Source: Seonamhaeicola algicola
Lineage (GTDB): Bacteria > Bacteroidota > Bacteroidia > Flavobacteriales > Flavobacteriaceae
DNA length: 64,000 nt
Reading direction: 5' to 3'
Assembly (NCBI RefSeq): GCF_007997385.1
Contig: NZ_VOSC01000019.1
Coordinates: 457,090 to 521,089, forward strand
The stretch's first letter is position 1. Each line of letters opens with the position of its first letter. Position numbers and translations under genes: made by a program. A model generated the notes under the pieces. It was not told the origin of the DNA, did no database searches, and worked only from the letters and a program-made list of their open reading frames with translations. This document shows, in pieces, positions 26,063 to 35,877 of this stretch.

Positions 26063-27598
26063 CTATTCCCACTCTATGGTTGCTGGTGGTTTAGAGCTAA
26101 TATCGTACACTACTCTATTAACGCCTTTTACTTTATTTATTATATCATTAGATGTTTTTTGAAGGAATTCATAGGGTAAGTTTACCCAATCGGCAGTCAT
26201 ACCATCAGTACTTTCTACAGCCCTAAGTGCTACACATTTTTCATAGGTACGCTCATCTCCCATAACACCTACACTATTAACTGGTAATAACATGGCGCCT
26301 GCTTGCCAAACTTTATCATACAAGCCCCATTCTTTTAAACCATTGATAAAAATAGCATCAACTTCTTGAAGTATACGAACTTTTTCGGCTGTAATATCAC
26401 CTAAAATACGAATACCTAAACCTGGTCCCGGAAATGGATGACGCCCAAGTAATTCAGGATCTATACCTAATGATGCACCTACTCTTCTAACCTCATCTTT
26501 AAAAATAGCGCGAAGTGGTTCAACAATTTTAAGTTTCATAAAATCTGGCAATCCTCCAACGTTGTGATGACTTTTTATTGTTGCTGAAGGCCCACCAGTT
26601 GCTGATACACTTTCAATAACATCAGGGTAAATGGTACCTTGTGCTAACCAAGTAACATCTTCAATTTTATGAGCTTCATCATCAAAAACCTCAATAAACG
26701 CATTACCAATAGCTTTACGTTTTTTTTCAGGATCTTCAATACCTTTTAAGGCTTCTAAAAATCTACCCGAAGCATCAACCCCTTTTACATTAAGCCCCAT
26801 ACCTTCGTATTGGTTTAATACGCTTTCAAACTCATTTTTACGTAATAAACCGTTATTTACAAAAATACAGTATAGATTTTTACCTATGGCTTTGTTAAGT
26901 AATACAGCAGCTACTGTAGAATCTACACCGCCTGATAAACCTAATACTACTTTATCATTACCAACTTTTGCTTTTAAATCGGCTACTGTTTCTTCAATAA
27001 ACGAATCGGGTGTCCAATCTTGTTCTATGCCTGCAATATTTACTAAAAAGTTTTCTAATAATTGTTTACCATCTGTGGAATGATATACTTCTGGGTGGAA
27101 CTGAATGGCATAAGTTTCTTCATTATCAATTCTGTAAGCTGCATTTTCAACATCGTGCGTGCTTGCTATTAAAACACCATTTGTTGGTAGTGTTTTAATA
27201 GTATCAGAATGGCTCATCCATACTTGGCTACCTGTGTTTATATGGGCAAAAAATGGTTCGTTATCTTTTATAAACGATAAATTTGCACGCCCATACTCTC
27301 TGGTGTTTGAAGGCGCTACTTCGCCTCCTGAAAAATGTGCCAAATATTGTGCGCCGTAACAAACAGCTAGTAATGGCTTTTTGCCGCGAATTTCAGATAA
27401 ATCTGGATGTAAAACATCTTCACCTCTTACTGAGTTTGGGCTACCAGAAAGTATAACAGCCTTATACGCTTTAATGTTAGACGGAATTTTGTTAAATGGA
27501 TGAATTTCGGAATAAATGTTGAGTTCCCTAACCCTACGCGCAATAAGCTGTGTGTATTGCGAACCGAAGTCTAAAATAAGTACCTTGTCATGTTGCAT
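26063..27598 (-). CDS. guaA: GMP synthase (glutamine-hydrolysing)
   Basis: Converts XMP to GMP. 511 aa from ATG 27598 ([15 protein letters not shown]); another ATG two codons upstream is possible. The N-terminal class I amidotransferase has the nucleophile Cys in [11 protein letters not shown] and FHPEVYHS. The ATP-pyrophosphatase domain has [16 protein letters not shown] near 225-240, and the C-terminal dimerisation domain ends with the conserved TIEWE. Complete. Confidence 0.98.
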   Translation of the reverse strand: MQHDKVLILDFGSQYTQLIARRVRELNIYSEIHPFNKIPSNIKAYKAVILSGSPNSVRGEDVLHPDLSEIRGKKPLLAVCYGAQYLAHFSGGEVAPSNTREYGRANLSFIKDNEPFFAHINTGSQVWMSHSDTIKTLPTNGVLIASTHDVENAAYRIDNEETYAIQFHPEVYHSTDGKQLLENFLVNIAGIEQDWTPDSFIEETVADLKAKVGNDKVVLGLSGGVDSTVAAVLLNKAIGKNLYCIFVNNGLLRKNEFESVLNQYEGMGLNVKGVDASGRFLEALKGIEDPEKKRKAIGNAFIEVFDDEAHKIEDVTWLAQGTIYPDVIESVSATGGPSATIKSHHNVGGLPDFMKLKIVEPLRAIFKDEVRRVGASLGIDPELLGRHPFPGPGLGIRILGDITAEKVRILQEVDAIFINGLKEWGLYDKVWQAGAMLLPVNSVGVMGDERTYEKCVALRAVESTDGMTADWVNLPYEFLQKTSNDIINKVKGVNRVVYDISSKPPATIEWE

Positions 27599-27671
27599 GC
27601 GCAAAAATAAAAAGGTTTTTATAAATACTTTTACTAATTTATTTTTTTTTGAAAAAGGTTATTAACGGGTT

Positions 27672-29048
27672 TTAAACCATTGAATTTAAAATAGCCTCAA
27701 TATCAGCTTCAGTAGTATCAGGGTTTATAAAACAAAAACGTGATACAGTTTCAAAACCACTGGTTGTACGCCATTTTGTTGGTGTTACTAGTGCAAAACC
27801 TTTTCGGTGGTTTTCATAGGTCCACTCTCTGTAATCTTCAGGTTTCCAACCAATTCTTCGGTACAAAACACATGATAAACTTGGTTCTCTCACCAATTCA
27901 ACATGTGGTTTATTTGCAATTAATTTACCTGCAATTTGAGCTAATTCTAGTCCGCGTTCTACTGCTTCTTTATACCTATTAGTGCCATGTGTTGCTAAAG
28001 AAAACCATAATGGTAACCCACGAACACGACGTGTTAATTGTATTTGATAATCGGTTGGGTTAAACCCGTGAGCACCTTCATCTTTAAAAATTTCTAAATA
28101 TGAACCTTCTTGAGCGTGCGCTTTTTTTGCTAAATCTGGATTTCGGTAAATAACAGCCCCACAATCATAGGGTGAAAACATCCATTTATGCGGGTCTATG
28201 GTTATACTATCAGCCTTTTCAATACCATTAAATAAATGCCTAACAGAATCTGCCACCAAGGCGCCGCCACCATAAGCAGCATCTACATGAAACCAAAGGT
28301 TTTGGGTATTACAAATGGCACCAATACTATGTAAATCATCAATAATTCCGGCATTAGTTGTTCCTCCTGTTGCCACAACTGCAAACAAGCGTTTACGTTG
28401 GCTTTCGGTTAAATTATCTATACAATTTTGAAGTTCTTCACCTGTTAAAACATCTTCAGTATCAACCAAAAGAATATCAACATCGGCTACTTTAGCCATG
28501 GCTTTTATTGAAGAGTGTGCCCCTATTGAGGTAATTATGAGCCCTTTTTGGTTTTTAAAAGCTTCATTTTCGCGCCAATGTTCTCTTGCTGTTACAATAG
28601 CCGATAAATTGGCTGCTGTTCCGCCGCTGGTAAAAACGCCAAAGGCTCCTTCGGGTAATCCGGTTAAAGATACTATCCAGCTCATGGCTTCATTTTCACA
28701 AAAAATACCGCCAGCGCCTTCCATCCAATATGCACCGTGTATGCTTGAGGCTGATGTAATTAAATCAAACATTATGGCGGCTCTTGTGGGTGATGCTGGC
28801 ACAAAAGCCAAATGCCTAGGATGATCTATTGGTACAGTAGCTTTTGCTAAATGTTTACGCCACATTTTAAACGCATATTCACCACCAACACCTTTTGGTG
28901 TTACAGTTTCTCCAACTAGTTTTTTTAATTCTTCGGCTTTTTGGGGTTTCCCAATTTTACTTTTTGTTGCTGAAACTCTATCTATGGTGTATTTCATAAC
29001 ATCCATAGTCATTTCCACTAAGTCTATATCTATTTTATGCATGGACAT
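27672..29048 (-). CDS. PLP-dependent group II decarboxylase
   Basis: 458 aa pyridoxal-phosphate enzyme of the aromatic-L-amino-acid / glutamate / diaminobutyrate decarboxylase family. Seen: GVFTSGGTAANLSAI (about 138-152), the PLP-stacking FHVDAAYGGGAL (about 250) and the Schiff-base lysine in TIDPHKWMFSPYDCG (about 288-302). The substrate cannot be fixed from sequence: aromatic amino acids, diaminobutyrate and aspartate are all used by relatives. It stands between guaA and bshC on the same strand. Confidence 0.9.
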   Translation of the reverse strand: MSMHKIDIDLVEMTMDVMKYTIDRVSATKSKIGKPQKAEELKKLVGETVTPKGVGGEYAFKMWRKHLAKATVPIDHPRHLAFVPASPTRAAIMFDLITSASSIHGAYWMEGAGGIFCENEAMSWIVSLTGLPEGAFGVFTSGGTAANLSAIVTAREHWRENEAFKNQKGLIITSIGAHSSIKAMAKVADVDILLVDTEDVLTGEELQNCIDNLTESQRKRLFAVVATGGTTNAGIIDDLHSIGAICNTQNLWFHVDAAYGGGALVADSVRHLFNGIEKADSITIDPHKWMFSPYDCGAVIYRNPDLAKKAHAQEGSYLEIFKDEGAHGFNPTDYQIQLTRRVRGLPLWFSLATHGTNRYKEAVERGLELAQIAGKLIANKPHVELVREPSLSCVLYRRIGWKPEDYREWTYENHRKGFALVTPTKWRTTSGFETVSRFCFINPDTTEADIEAILNSMV

Positions 29049-29145
29049 ATTTAAATATTAGACCGTGAATTTACGATTATTTCACAAAAAAAGACATTTT
29101 ACTAATAATCTTTCACAATAAGAATAAAAAAAAGCTATTTTAACG

Positions 29146-30753
29146 TTATAATGTTAAAACAACAAAATCACTATTTAAGGGGTTTAAGTGTGTTATTAAT
29201 TCAGGTATTAACGTGTTACCATATTCTAAATAAAACTCAGAAAAATTAGCATTACGCTCTTGTAAGCTTCCGTTAGGAAATAATTCATTTTGAATATTTG
29301 TCATTCTAGAAACCTGATCAGACAACTTATATTTTTGAGCTTTAAGCAATCTTTTTTCTAATGTATCTAAACCTTTAAGTTGCTTTTTTTCTTGTGCTTT
29401 TACAGCTCCTAAAAACGTTTTATCTGTTTGTTCTGCTAGTTCATAAAGTGAAGCGAACTGCTGCTGTAAATGTTTTTTTTGTTCAGAAAAATCAATATTT
29501 ATATTTGATATTTCTCTAACTTTTTTATTGATAAAAGTATGGCGTTTTAAGAAAACATCTTCAGTAGAAATTTGTAATTTTTGAAGTTTATCTGCCTGAT
29601 TTTTTGTTTGTATTAGTACTGAGTTACGTAACAACAACACCGGAAATGGCACTGAAAGCTCATTAAACATTTGTTTTAGTTGAAACCAATAGGCCAACTC
29701 GCCACCGCCACCAATATAACATAGGTTTGGTAAAATAACCTCTTGGTACAATGGACGCATTATTACATTGGGCGAAAACCTTTCTGGGTGTGTTTCTAAT
29801 TCATATTCTAAATCGTGCGCACTCCAACTAATATTGGTATTTATAACCTTGTATACATCATCTTCAAAAACTATGCGCTCTCTTAAATTACTTGTTAGGT
29901 AAAATAAATTTATTTCGCGTGGGTTTACTTGTATTTTATATTGCTTTTCTTCTAAATTATTTAAACGCGTATTAGTATTGGTTACTTGTTTAAATGAGGT
30001 TTGCTCAAATAACTCTTGTTTAACATAGGGTGCAAAAAGTGCTTTTAAATCTTTGTCATTACCATCTATAATAACCAAGCCATAATTTTTAAAAAGTGCA
30101 TTGGCTAAATATTGGGTTGCTTGTGTTAAATTATCATGCTTTAAATAAGCGTTTTCAAAAAGTTTTTTTAATGTTTCAGCATTTTTACCAATACCCAGCT
30201 CACTATTTAAAAGTTGCAAAATAGCCTCTAAACCATCCGTGGATAGTTCGCCAACAGCACCATTGGCATTTTTATTCCACTGTATTTTTTTTCCTTTAAA
30301 ATTAAAAAAGTTTATTTCATCAAAATCATGATCTTCAGTAGCCATCCAATAAATAGGTACAAAATTAAAAGCTGGATATGCCGCTTTTAACTGTGTAGTT
30401 AAGTTTATGGTTGAAATTATTTTATATAAAAAATATAACGGCCCTGTAAATAAATTTAATTGATGCCCTGTGGTTATTGTAAAGGTGTTTGTTTTTTGTA
30501 AAAGCGCAATATTTTGAAGTGTTTCATTTGAAGCTTCAACCAATTTATATTGATTTTTTAAAGCTTTTACCAATACATTTCTAGTGTCTTGCTTGTAAAA
30601 CGTTTGCTTCTCCTCTATTTGTGCTTTAAAGTTTTCAATACTTGGAAACCTGTTGTAAAAAGGCTTAAGTGCATGTTTTTTTTCTAAATAATCACATATT
30701 AAAGACGAAAAAAAACCTGTTTTATTAAATGGTAATGTTGAAATTTTTGTCAC
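29146..30753 (-). CDS. bshC: Bacillithiol biosynthesis cysteine-adding enzyme BshC
   Basis: Adds cysteine to GlcN-malate in the last step of bacillithiol synthesis. 535 aa from GTG at 30753 (V-T-K-I-S-T-L-P-F), which fits the usual short N-terminus; an upstream ATG at 30801 would add 16 hydrophobic residues unlike the family. Typical segments: TTGHQLNLFTGPLYFLYK (about 95-112), WMATEDHDFDEINFF (about 135) and YIGGGGELAYWFQLK near 355. bshA and bshB are not in this window. Confidence 0.93.
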   Translation of the reverse strand: MTKISTLPFNKTGFFSSLICDYLEKKHALKPFYNRFPSIENFKAQIEEKQTFYKQDTRNVLVKALKNQYKLVEASNETLQNIALLQKTNTFTITTGHQLNLFTGPLYFLYKIISTINLTTQLKAAYPAFNFVPIYWMATEDHDFDEINFFNFKGKKIQWNKNANGAVGELSTDGLEAILQLLNSELGIGKNAETLKKLFENAYLKHDNLTQATQYLANALFKNYGLVIIDGNDKDLKALFAPYVKQELFEQTSFKQVTNTNTRLNNLEEKQYKIQVNPREINLFYLTSNLRERIVFEDDVYKVINTNISWSAHDLEYELETHPERFSPNVIMRPLYQEVILPNLCYIGGGGELAYWFQLKQMFNELSVPFPVLLLRNSVLIQTKNQADKLQKLQISTEDVFLKRHTFINKKVREISNINIDFSEQKKHLQQQFASLYELAEQTDKTFLGAVKAQEKKQLKGLDTLEKRLLKAQKYKLSDQVSRMTNIQNELFPNGSLQERNANFSEFYLEYGNTLIPELITHLNPLNSDFVVLTL

Positions 30754-31069
30754 AAAAAAAAGATTTAAACAAATGTAAATGTTTAGTAACAACACATGCA
30801 AAATACTAACACATTTTTAACTAATTATAATAAGTTAACATAATATTTACATATAAAAATTAAGCCTAAAACTCATAAAAACCAAGACCTTAACTCACAA
30901 AACCCCTCTTTTAGTTATTTAGAATAATTACAAATGTTAAACCTAACATAAAATAGCTAACACACAGAAAACAAAAAGTTAATACAAGCTATTTATTGGC
31001 TTAACAACACTTGCGCTGGCTAATAATACTTTTGAAACCATAAACAATAACTAATATTTAACAGAAAAA
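30754..31069. other. Divergent intergenic region bshC / PhoX-like gene
   Basis: 316 bases of AT-rich sequence. TACTTTTG at 31027-31034 is a good -7 element for the plus-strand gene; no convincing -33 precedes it. A weak inverted repeat TTAACT...AGTTAA lies at 30817-30838. Nothing else is supported. Confidence 0.5.
31027..31034 (+). promoter_or_regulatory. -7 element for the PhoX-like gene
   Basis: TACTTTTG matches the Bacteroidota -7 consensus TAnnTTTG. It is 35 bases before the ATG. The expected -33 region (about 31004) reads ACAAC and is not consensus, so an activator may be required. Confidence 0.45.
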
Positions 31070-32599
31070 ATGAAAAAATTATTAAATCCAATTTATGTTT
31101 TAATGGTATTAGCTGCAGTTGCTTTTACAGGTTGTGACATTGAAGACGGAAAAGATGGTGTTAACGGTGTAGACGGACAAGATGGCGCTGATGGTGCAAA
31201 TGGACAAGACGGTGCTGACGGTTCTGATGCTTCTGTATTTTTAACAGCATCAAAATCTCCAACATTATTAAAAGCTACTAATGATTTTGTTGGAATTAAA
31301 ATTTCTACATTATTATCTTCTGAAGATGTAATTCCTAACACACCAGATTTTGTATACGGTTCTATGGCCGATGGCGCTGGTTTACTAGCTGAAAATGATG
31401 GTACTTTTACTTTAATAAATAATATAGAAGCAGATTACGCTATTGCTAGAATTAAATTAAACAAAAATTTAAGACCTGTAGCTGGCGAATACATTTTAAA
31501 CGCAAGTGCTACTGCAGAAACTGCGCAATGTTCAGGTTCTTTAATTACACCTGAAGAGCACGGTTTTGGGCCGTTATACCTTTCTGGCGGTGAATGGGGC
31601 GGTGCTTCAAAAGGTGTTTTTGTAACAAACCCTTACAAAGATGTTGCTGACGCTGGTACTGGCGAAATGCTTACTAACTTTGGGCAATGGTCTACTGAAA
31701 ACGCTGTTGTAATTGGTAAAGATGCTTACGCTGATAAAACTGTTGCATTTATTGGTGATGACCACTCTGACAACTCAGTACCTTCAGGACAATTAGGTAT
31801 GTATGTTGGTGATAGAGGCGATTTAGATGGCGGTAAACTTTACGGTTTAAAAGTTACTACAGCTGGTATTGATTTTGAAGTTGATATGGTTGAAGGAACT
31901 GAATACAACGCTGAATTTGTTGAATTAACAGAAAGAGAAATTAGCGCTTTAGATGCTGAATGCAAAACTAAAGGCGTTATGGGCTTCTCTAGATTAGAAG
32001 ATATTGACTGGAGAAGAGGTTCTGCTGCTAACCAAAGAGAAATTTACTTTGCTGTTACTGGGCGTAATAAAGCAGATTTAGTTGGTAAAGGTTCTTTATT
32101 AGGTAGAGTTTATAAAGTTGTTTTAAATGAAACAGACCCAACAGGTGCTTGTAAAATAACATGTGTTTTAGATGGTGATATTGATGGTGGTAAAGCTGAT
32201 GGTTTCCACTCACCAGATAACATTTTAGTTACTGAAAACTATGCTTACATACAAGAAGATCCTAACGGATACGCTTCATTAAACGCTGATATTGTTGGGT
32301 ATGCTAAATTATACCAATACAACTTAGCTACTGGAGAGTTAAAAACAGTTTTAGAATGCGACCAAGATAGAGCTGCTGGTTTAGGCTACGGTACAACTTC
32401 AAGCAACTGGGAAATTACTGGTATGATTGATGTTACTGATGTTGTAAATAACGGCGATAATACTTTTTTACTAATAACTCAAAACCATGGATGGAACCCT
32501 GCTGATGGTACATCATTCACAGACCCAATGGCTAACCCAGATTTAGCAAACAGAAGAGAAGGCTCAATGTTATACTTAATAAAAGGTTTAGAGAGATAA
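31070..32599 (+). CDS. PhoX-like (DUF839) lipoprotein with collagen-like linker
   Basis: 509 aa surface/periplasmic lipoprotein. The lipobox is AFTGC (Cys about 22). Residues about 27-52 are a collagen-like run of Gly-x-x triplets rich in Asp (DGADGANGQDGADG). The rest resembles the beta-propeller of PhoX-type alkaline phosphatases: GFSRLEDIDWR, REIYFAVTGR, GRVYKVVLNE and DGFHSPDNILVTENYAYIQED. This suggests a Ca/Fe-dependent phosphomonoesterase or a relative. The stop is 4 bases before the cytochrome c peroxidase gene, so they form an operon. Confidence 0.75.
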   Translation: MKKLLNPIYVLMVLAAVAFTGCDIEDGKDGVNGVDGQDGADGANGQDGADGSDASVFLTASKSPTLLKATNDFVGIKISTLLSSEDVIPNTPDFVYGSMADGAGLLAENDGTFTLINNIEADYAIARIKLNKNLRPVAGEYILNASATAETAQCSGSLITPEEHGFGPLYLSGGEWGGASKGVFVTNPYKDVADAGTGEMLTNFGQWSTENAVVIGKDAYADKTVAFIGDDHSDNSVPSGQLGMYVGDRGDLDGGKLYGLKVTTAGIDFEVDMVEGTEYNAEFVELTEREISALDAECKTKGVMGFSRLEDIDWRRGSAANQREIYFAVTGRNKADLVGKGSLLGRVYKVVLNETDPTGACKITCVLDGDIDGGKADGFHSPDNILVTENYAYIQEDPNGYASLNADIVGYAKLYQYNLATGELKTVLECDQDRAAGLGYGTTSSNWEITGMIDVTDVVNNGDNTFLLITQNHGWNPADGTSFTDPMANPDLANRREGSMLYLIKGLER

Positions 32600-32603
32600 T
32601 CTT

Positions 32604-34403
32604 ATGAACACATATTTGAATTTTACATTCAAAGCTAAGGCATACACATTTTGTGTATGTCTTTTGCTTTTGAATATAGCTTGTAATACTAAAGACAAAA
32701 AAACATTAACCACTAGTATTTCAAATACAAAAAAACTAGAAAATATTTATAAAAAGCAATTAGTAACCGCTTATCAATATTTAGATAGCATACACATTAC
32801 TAATACAAAAGCTATAAACCTAGAACACTACAAAAAATCTAGAAAAGCTTTTAAATTAAGCGAACCTATTTTAGCTTTTATTGAAAAGGAAAATTATAAA
32901 TCATTAAATTCTCCAAACCTATTACGAATTCACGAAGAAGACCCAACAGATATTAAAATAAACACACCTATTGGCTATCAAGTAATTGAAGAAAACCTAT
33001 TCACAAAAACAATAGACACATTAGTGTTTACAAGAGCTGTAAATGTTACTAAAAACAGATTAAAGCTTATTGAAAAAAACACCAATACAAGCAACTTAAA
33101 AAACTATCATATTTTATGGCTTATAAGAGATGCTATTGTTAGAGTAGCCACAACAGGATTATCAAATTTTGATTCGCCAGAATTAGGTGCGTCCTTACAA
33201 GAATCTAGCTACAATTACAGCACTTTAAATGATATTATATCTATTTACAGTGCTAATTTCTCAAACAAAGAATTACTAAACCAATGGCAAAACGAAATTA
33301 AAAAAACGCAACAAACTTTAAACACTAATTTTGATAGCCTGGACAGATTCACTTTTATAAAAAACCACACCCACAAACAATTACAACTTTTAAATAACAC
33401 ACAAAAAGATTGGAATGTAACATTTCCATTTTCATTCGCTATAAACAATAATGCCACTAGCTTGTTTAGCAATGAAACTTTTAATTTAGATTATTTTTCA
33501 GATTACAAAAGTGATACAACACATTTAAAAACCAAAATAAGCATTGGTAAAGCACTTTTTAATGATACAAGATTATCAATTAACAACAACATGGCTTGTG
33601 CTACATGCCATATAAAAGATAAAGCGTTTACTGATGGTAAAGTTACTTTTAATAAAAATTTAAAACGCAACTCACCAACGCTAACCTATGCTGGTTTACA
33701 AAAATCATTTTTTTATGATAATCGTTCTGGAAGTTTAGAGGGGCAAATAGTTGGTGTAGTAACAAATCATGATGAGTTTAATTCAGATTTGGAACACATT
33801 AAAAAAGTGGTGAAAAATGATGAAAAATATGCTACAGCCTTTGATACGCTTTATAAAAGAGGGGCTACAGACATGAATATTAGGCATGCCATGGCATCGT
33901 ATGTAAGAACCTTAAACGCTTTCAATTCTAAATTTGATAATAATATAAATAATAAAGAAAACACACTTACTGCTTTAGAAAAAAAAGGGTTTAATCTTTT
34001 TATGGGAAAAGCCGCTTGTGCAACCTGCCACTTTCCGCCGTTATTTAATGGTACTGTTCCTCCTAACTTTAGTGAATCTGAATTAGAAATTATTGGTGTA
34101 CCCCAAACCAAAGAAAATAAAAAACTAGATGATGATTTAGGAAGATATTATCTATTTAATGTTGAAGAAAGAAAAGGTGCTTTTAAAACACCAACCATTA
34201 GAAATATAGAATTAACAGCACCATATATGCACAATGGTGTTTATAATACTTTAGAAGAAGTTGTGAATTTTTACAACCAAGGCGGAGGCGCTGGTTTAGG
34301 TTTTAATGTACCACACCAAACATTACCCTTTGATAATTTAGATTTATCTACCGAAGAACAAAGTGCCATAATTGCTTTTATGCGCACACTTACTGATAGT
34401 TAG
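32604..34403 (+). CDS. Di-haem cytochrome c peroxidase / MauG family lipoprotein
   Basis: 599 aa exported protein; lipobox LNIAC (Cys 27). An extended N-terminal helical region of about 230 residues precedes the catalytic part and resembles the domain seen in Bacteroidota CcpA-like proteins. Two c-type haem sites CATCH are at 332-336 and 472-476, with downstream motifs FKTPTIRNIELTAPYMHNG (about 527-545). It presumably reduces H2O2 or oxidises a protein partner in the periplasm. It is coupled to the PhoX-like gene (4-base gap). Confidence 0.9.
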   Translation: MNTYLNFTFKAKAYTFCVCLLLLNIACNTKDKKTLTTSISNTKKLENIYKKQLVTAYQYLDSIHITNTKAINLEHYKKSRKAFKLSEPILAFIEKENYKSLNSPNLLRIHEEDPTDIKINTPIGYQVIEENLFTKTIDTLVFTRAVNVTKNRLKLIEKNTNTSNLKNYHILWLIRDAIVRVATTGLSNFDSPELGASLQESSYNYSTLNDIISIYSANFSNKELLNQWQNEIKKTQQTLNTNFDSLDRFTFIKNHTHKQLQLLNNTQKDWNVTFPFSFAINNNATSLFSNETFNLDYFSDYKSDTTHLKTKISIGKALFNDTRLSINNNMACATCHIKDKAFTDGKVTFNKNLKRNSPTLTYAGLQKSFFYDNRSGSLEGQIVGVVTNHDEFNSDLEHIKKVVKNDEKYATAFDTLYKRGATDMNIRHAMASYVRTLNAFNSKFDNNINNKENTLTALEKKGFNLFMGKAACATCHFPPLFNGTVPPNFSESELEIIGVPQTKENKKLDDDLGRYYLFNVEERKGAFKTPTIRNIELTAPYMHNGVYNTLEEVVNFYNQGGGAGLGFNVPHQTLPFDNLDLSTEEQSAIIAFMRTLTDS

Positions 34404-34513
34404 TATATTTTAAATAACAACAATAAACAAATAAGCTAAGGCCAATTACCAATTGGATTTTAGCTTATTTTTTTGTAACTTACTATCAACTAAACCCTTA
34501 AACATTAATAGTT

Positions 34514-35782
34514 ATGAAAAGCAAGCATACATTTATGCCTTCATTTATATTAGTTTGCTTATTTGTTATTTGTGGCAACTTTACAATTTATGCACAAAAC
34601 ACATCAAACTTTATTGAAATAAAAGGTATTGTTACTGATGAAAAGTCTAATGATAGGTTAGTATTTTCAGATTTAATTATAAAAAACACCAACATTAGTA
34701 CAGTAACAAATATTGATGGTGAATTTGCACTAAAAATTCCAATGCAACATAAAAACGGATTCATTGTTATTACACATTTAGGCTACGAAAAAAAAGAGAT
34801 TAGCATACCTAGCACCAATGAAAAATTAAAAATTAAACTAACGCCAGCCGTAACATCTTTAGAAACAGTTCAGCTTGTTGCAAAAACAGGTGATGCTAAA
34901 TCTTTAGTATTAGAAACTTTACAAAAAAAAGGTACACTTTATAATAATAGTAACACATTAATGACGGCATTTTACAGAGAAACCATAAAAAAACGACGCA
35001 AAAATGCATCATTATCTGAGGCCGTAGTTAAAATTCATAAGCAACCCTACTCTACTTACAGAAAAGATAATATTGAATTAGTAAAGGCCCGAAAAAACAC
35101 AAATTATGATAGATTAGATACGTTAGCCCTAAAATTACAAGGTGGGCCTTTCAGTAATCTGTATACCGATTTAGTTAAGTATCCTGAGTTTATTTTCACA
35201 CAAGAAGATATTGATAATTATGAGTTTTCCTTTGGAAAATCTACCAATATAAACAGCAAACTAGTGTATGTAGTTAATTTTAAACAAACGCCATTGGTAA
35301 AAACACCGTTGTACTATGGTAAATTATATATTGATGCAGAAACATTGGCACTTATTAACGCTATTTACAGTTTAAATGTTGAAAACAAAGAGTTATCTAG
35401 CCAAATGTTTGTGCGTAAAAAACCAAGACGTGTTGATGTACACCCAACCAAAGCAACATATCGCGTAAATTACAGAATACAAAATGGTAAATGGCATTAC
35501 GCTTACAGCAATATTTTACTAAGTTTTAAGGTTAATTGGAAAGGTAAATTATTTAATAGTATTTATACCTTAAATAGTGAAATGGCAGTAACAGACTGGG
35601 AAATTCATAACACTAAAATAGCTACTTTAAAAAATCAAATGTTACGTCCTTCAACCATATTAACAGATCAAGCTTCAGGTTTTTCAGATCCTGAGTTTTG
35701 GGGTGAATATAATATTATTGAACCTGAAAAATCTATTGAAAACGCTATTGAAAAAATTAAAAGGCAATTAAAGAAAACTTAA
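34514..35782 (+). CDS. Exported CarboxypepD_reg-like domain protein
   Basis: 422 aa protein with signal peptide (1-28, ending TIYAQ). A carboxypeptidase-regulatory-like beta-sandwich occupies about 34-118 (IKGIVTDEKSNDRLVFSDL). The remaining part (about 130-420) resembles the soluble portion of DUF5686-type outer-membrane proteins but has no beta-barrel. No TonB plug domain is present. Function unknown; it lies 110 bases after the peroxidase gene and ends before a strong terminator at 35814. Confidence 0.8.
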   Translation: MKSKHTFMPSFILVCLFVICGNFTIYAQNTSNFIEIKGIVTDEKSNDRLVFSDLIIKNTNISTVTNIDGEFALKIPMQHKNGFIVITHLGYEKKEISIPSTNEKLKIKLTPAVTSLETVQLVAKTGDAKSLVLETLQKKGTLYNNSNTLMTAFYRETIKKRRKNASLSEAVVKIHKQPYSTYRKDNIELVKARKNTNYDRLDTLALKLQGGPFSNLYTDLVKYPEFIFTQEDIDNYEFSFGKSTNINSKLVYVVNFKQTPLVKTPLYYGKLYIDAETLALINAIYSLNVENKELSSQMFVRKKPRRVDVHPTKATYRVNYRIQNGKWHYAYSNILLSFKVNWKGKLFNSIYTLNSEMAVTDWEIHNTKIATLKNQMLRPSTILTDQASGFSDPEFWGEYNIIEPEKSIENAIEKIKRQLKKT

Positions 35783-35813
35783 TTATAATTCAATATTAAG
35801 TTAGTTACTCGGT

Positions 35814-35857
35814 AATCTCAATGAAAGTTTTTAAATTTTCATTGAGATTTTTTTTTT
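35814..35857 (+). terminator. Terminator after the CarboxypepD_reg gene
   Basis: AATCTCAATGAAA (35814-35826) and TTTCATTGAGATT (35837-35849) form a perfect 13-bp stem followed by a run of T on the plus strand. It separates the plus-strand unit from convergent parC. Confidence 0.85.
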
Positions 35858-35877
35858 CACTTTACCTTATAAAACGT

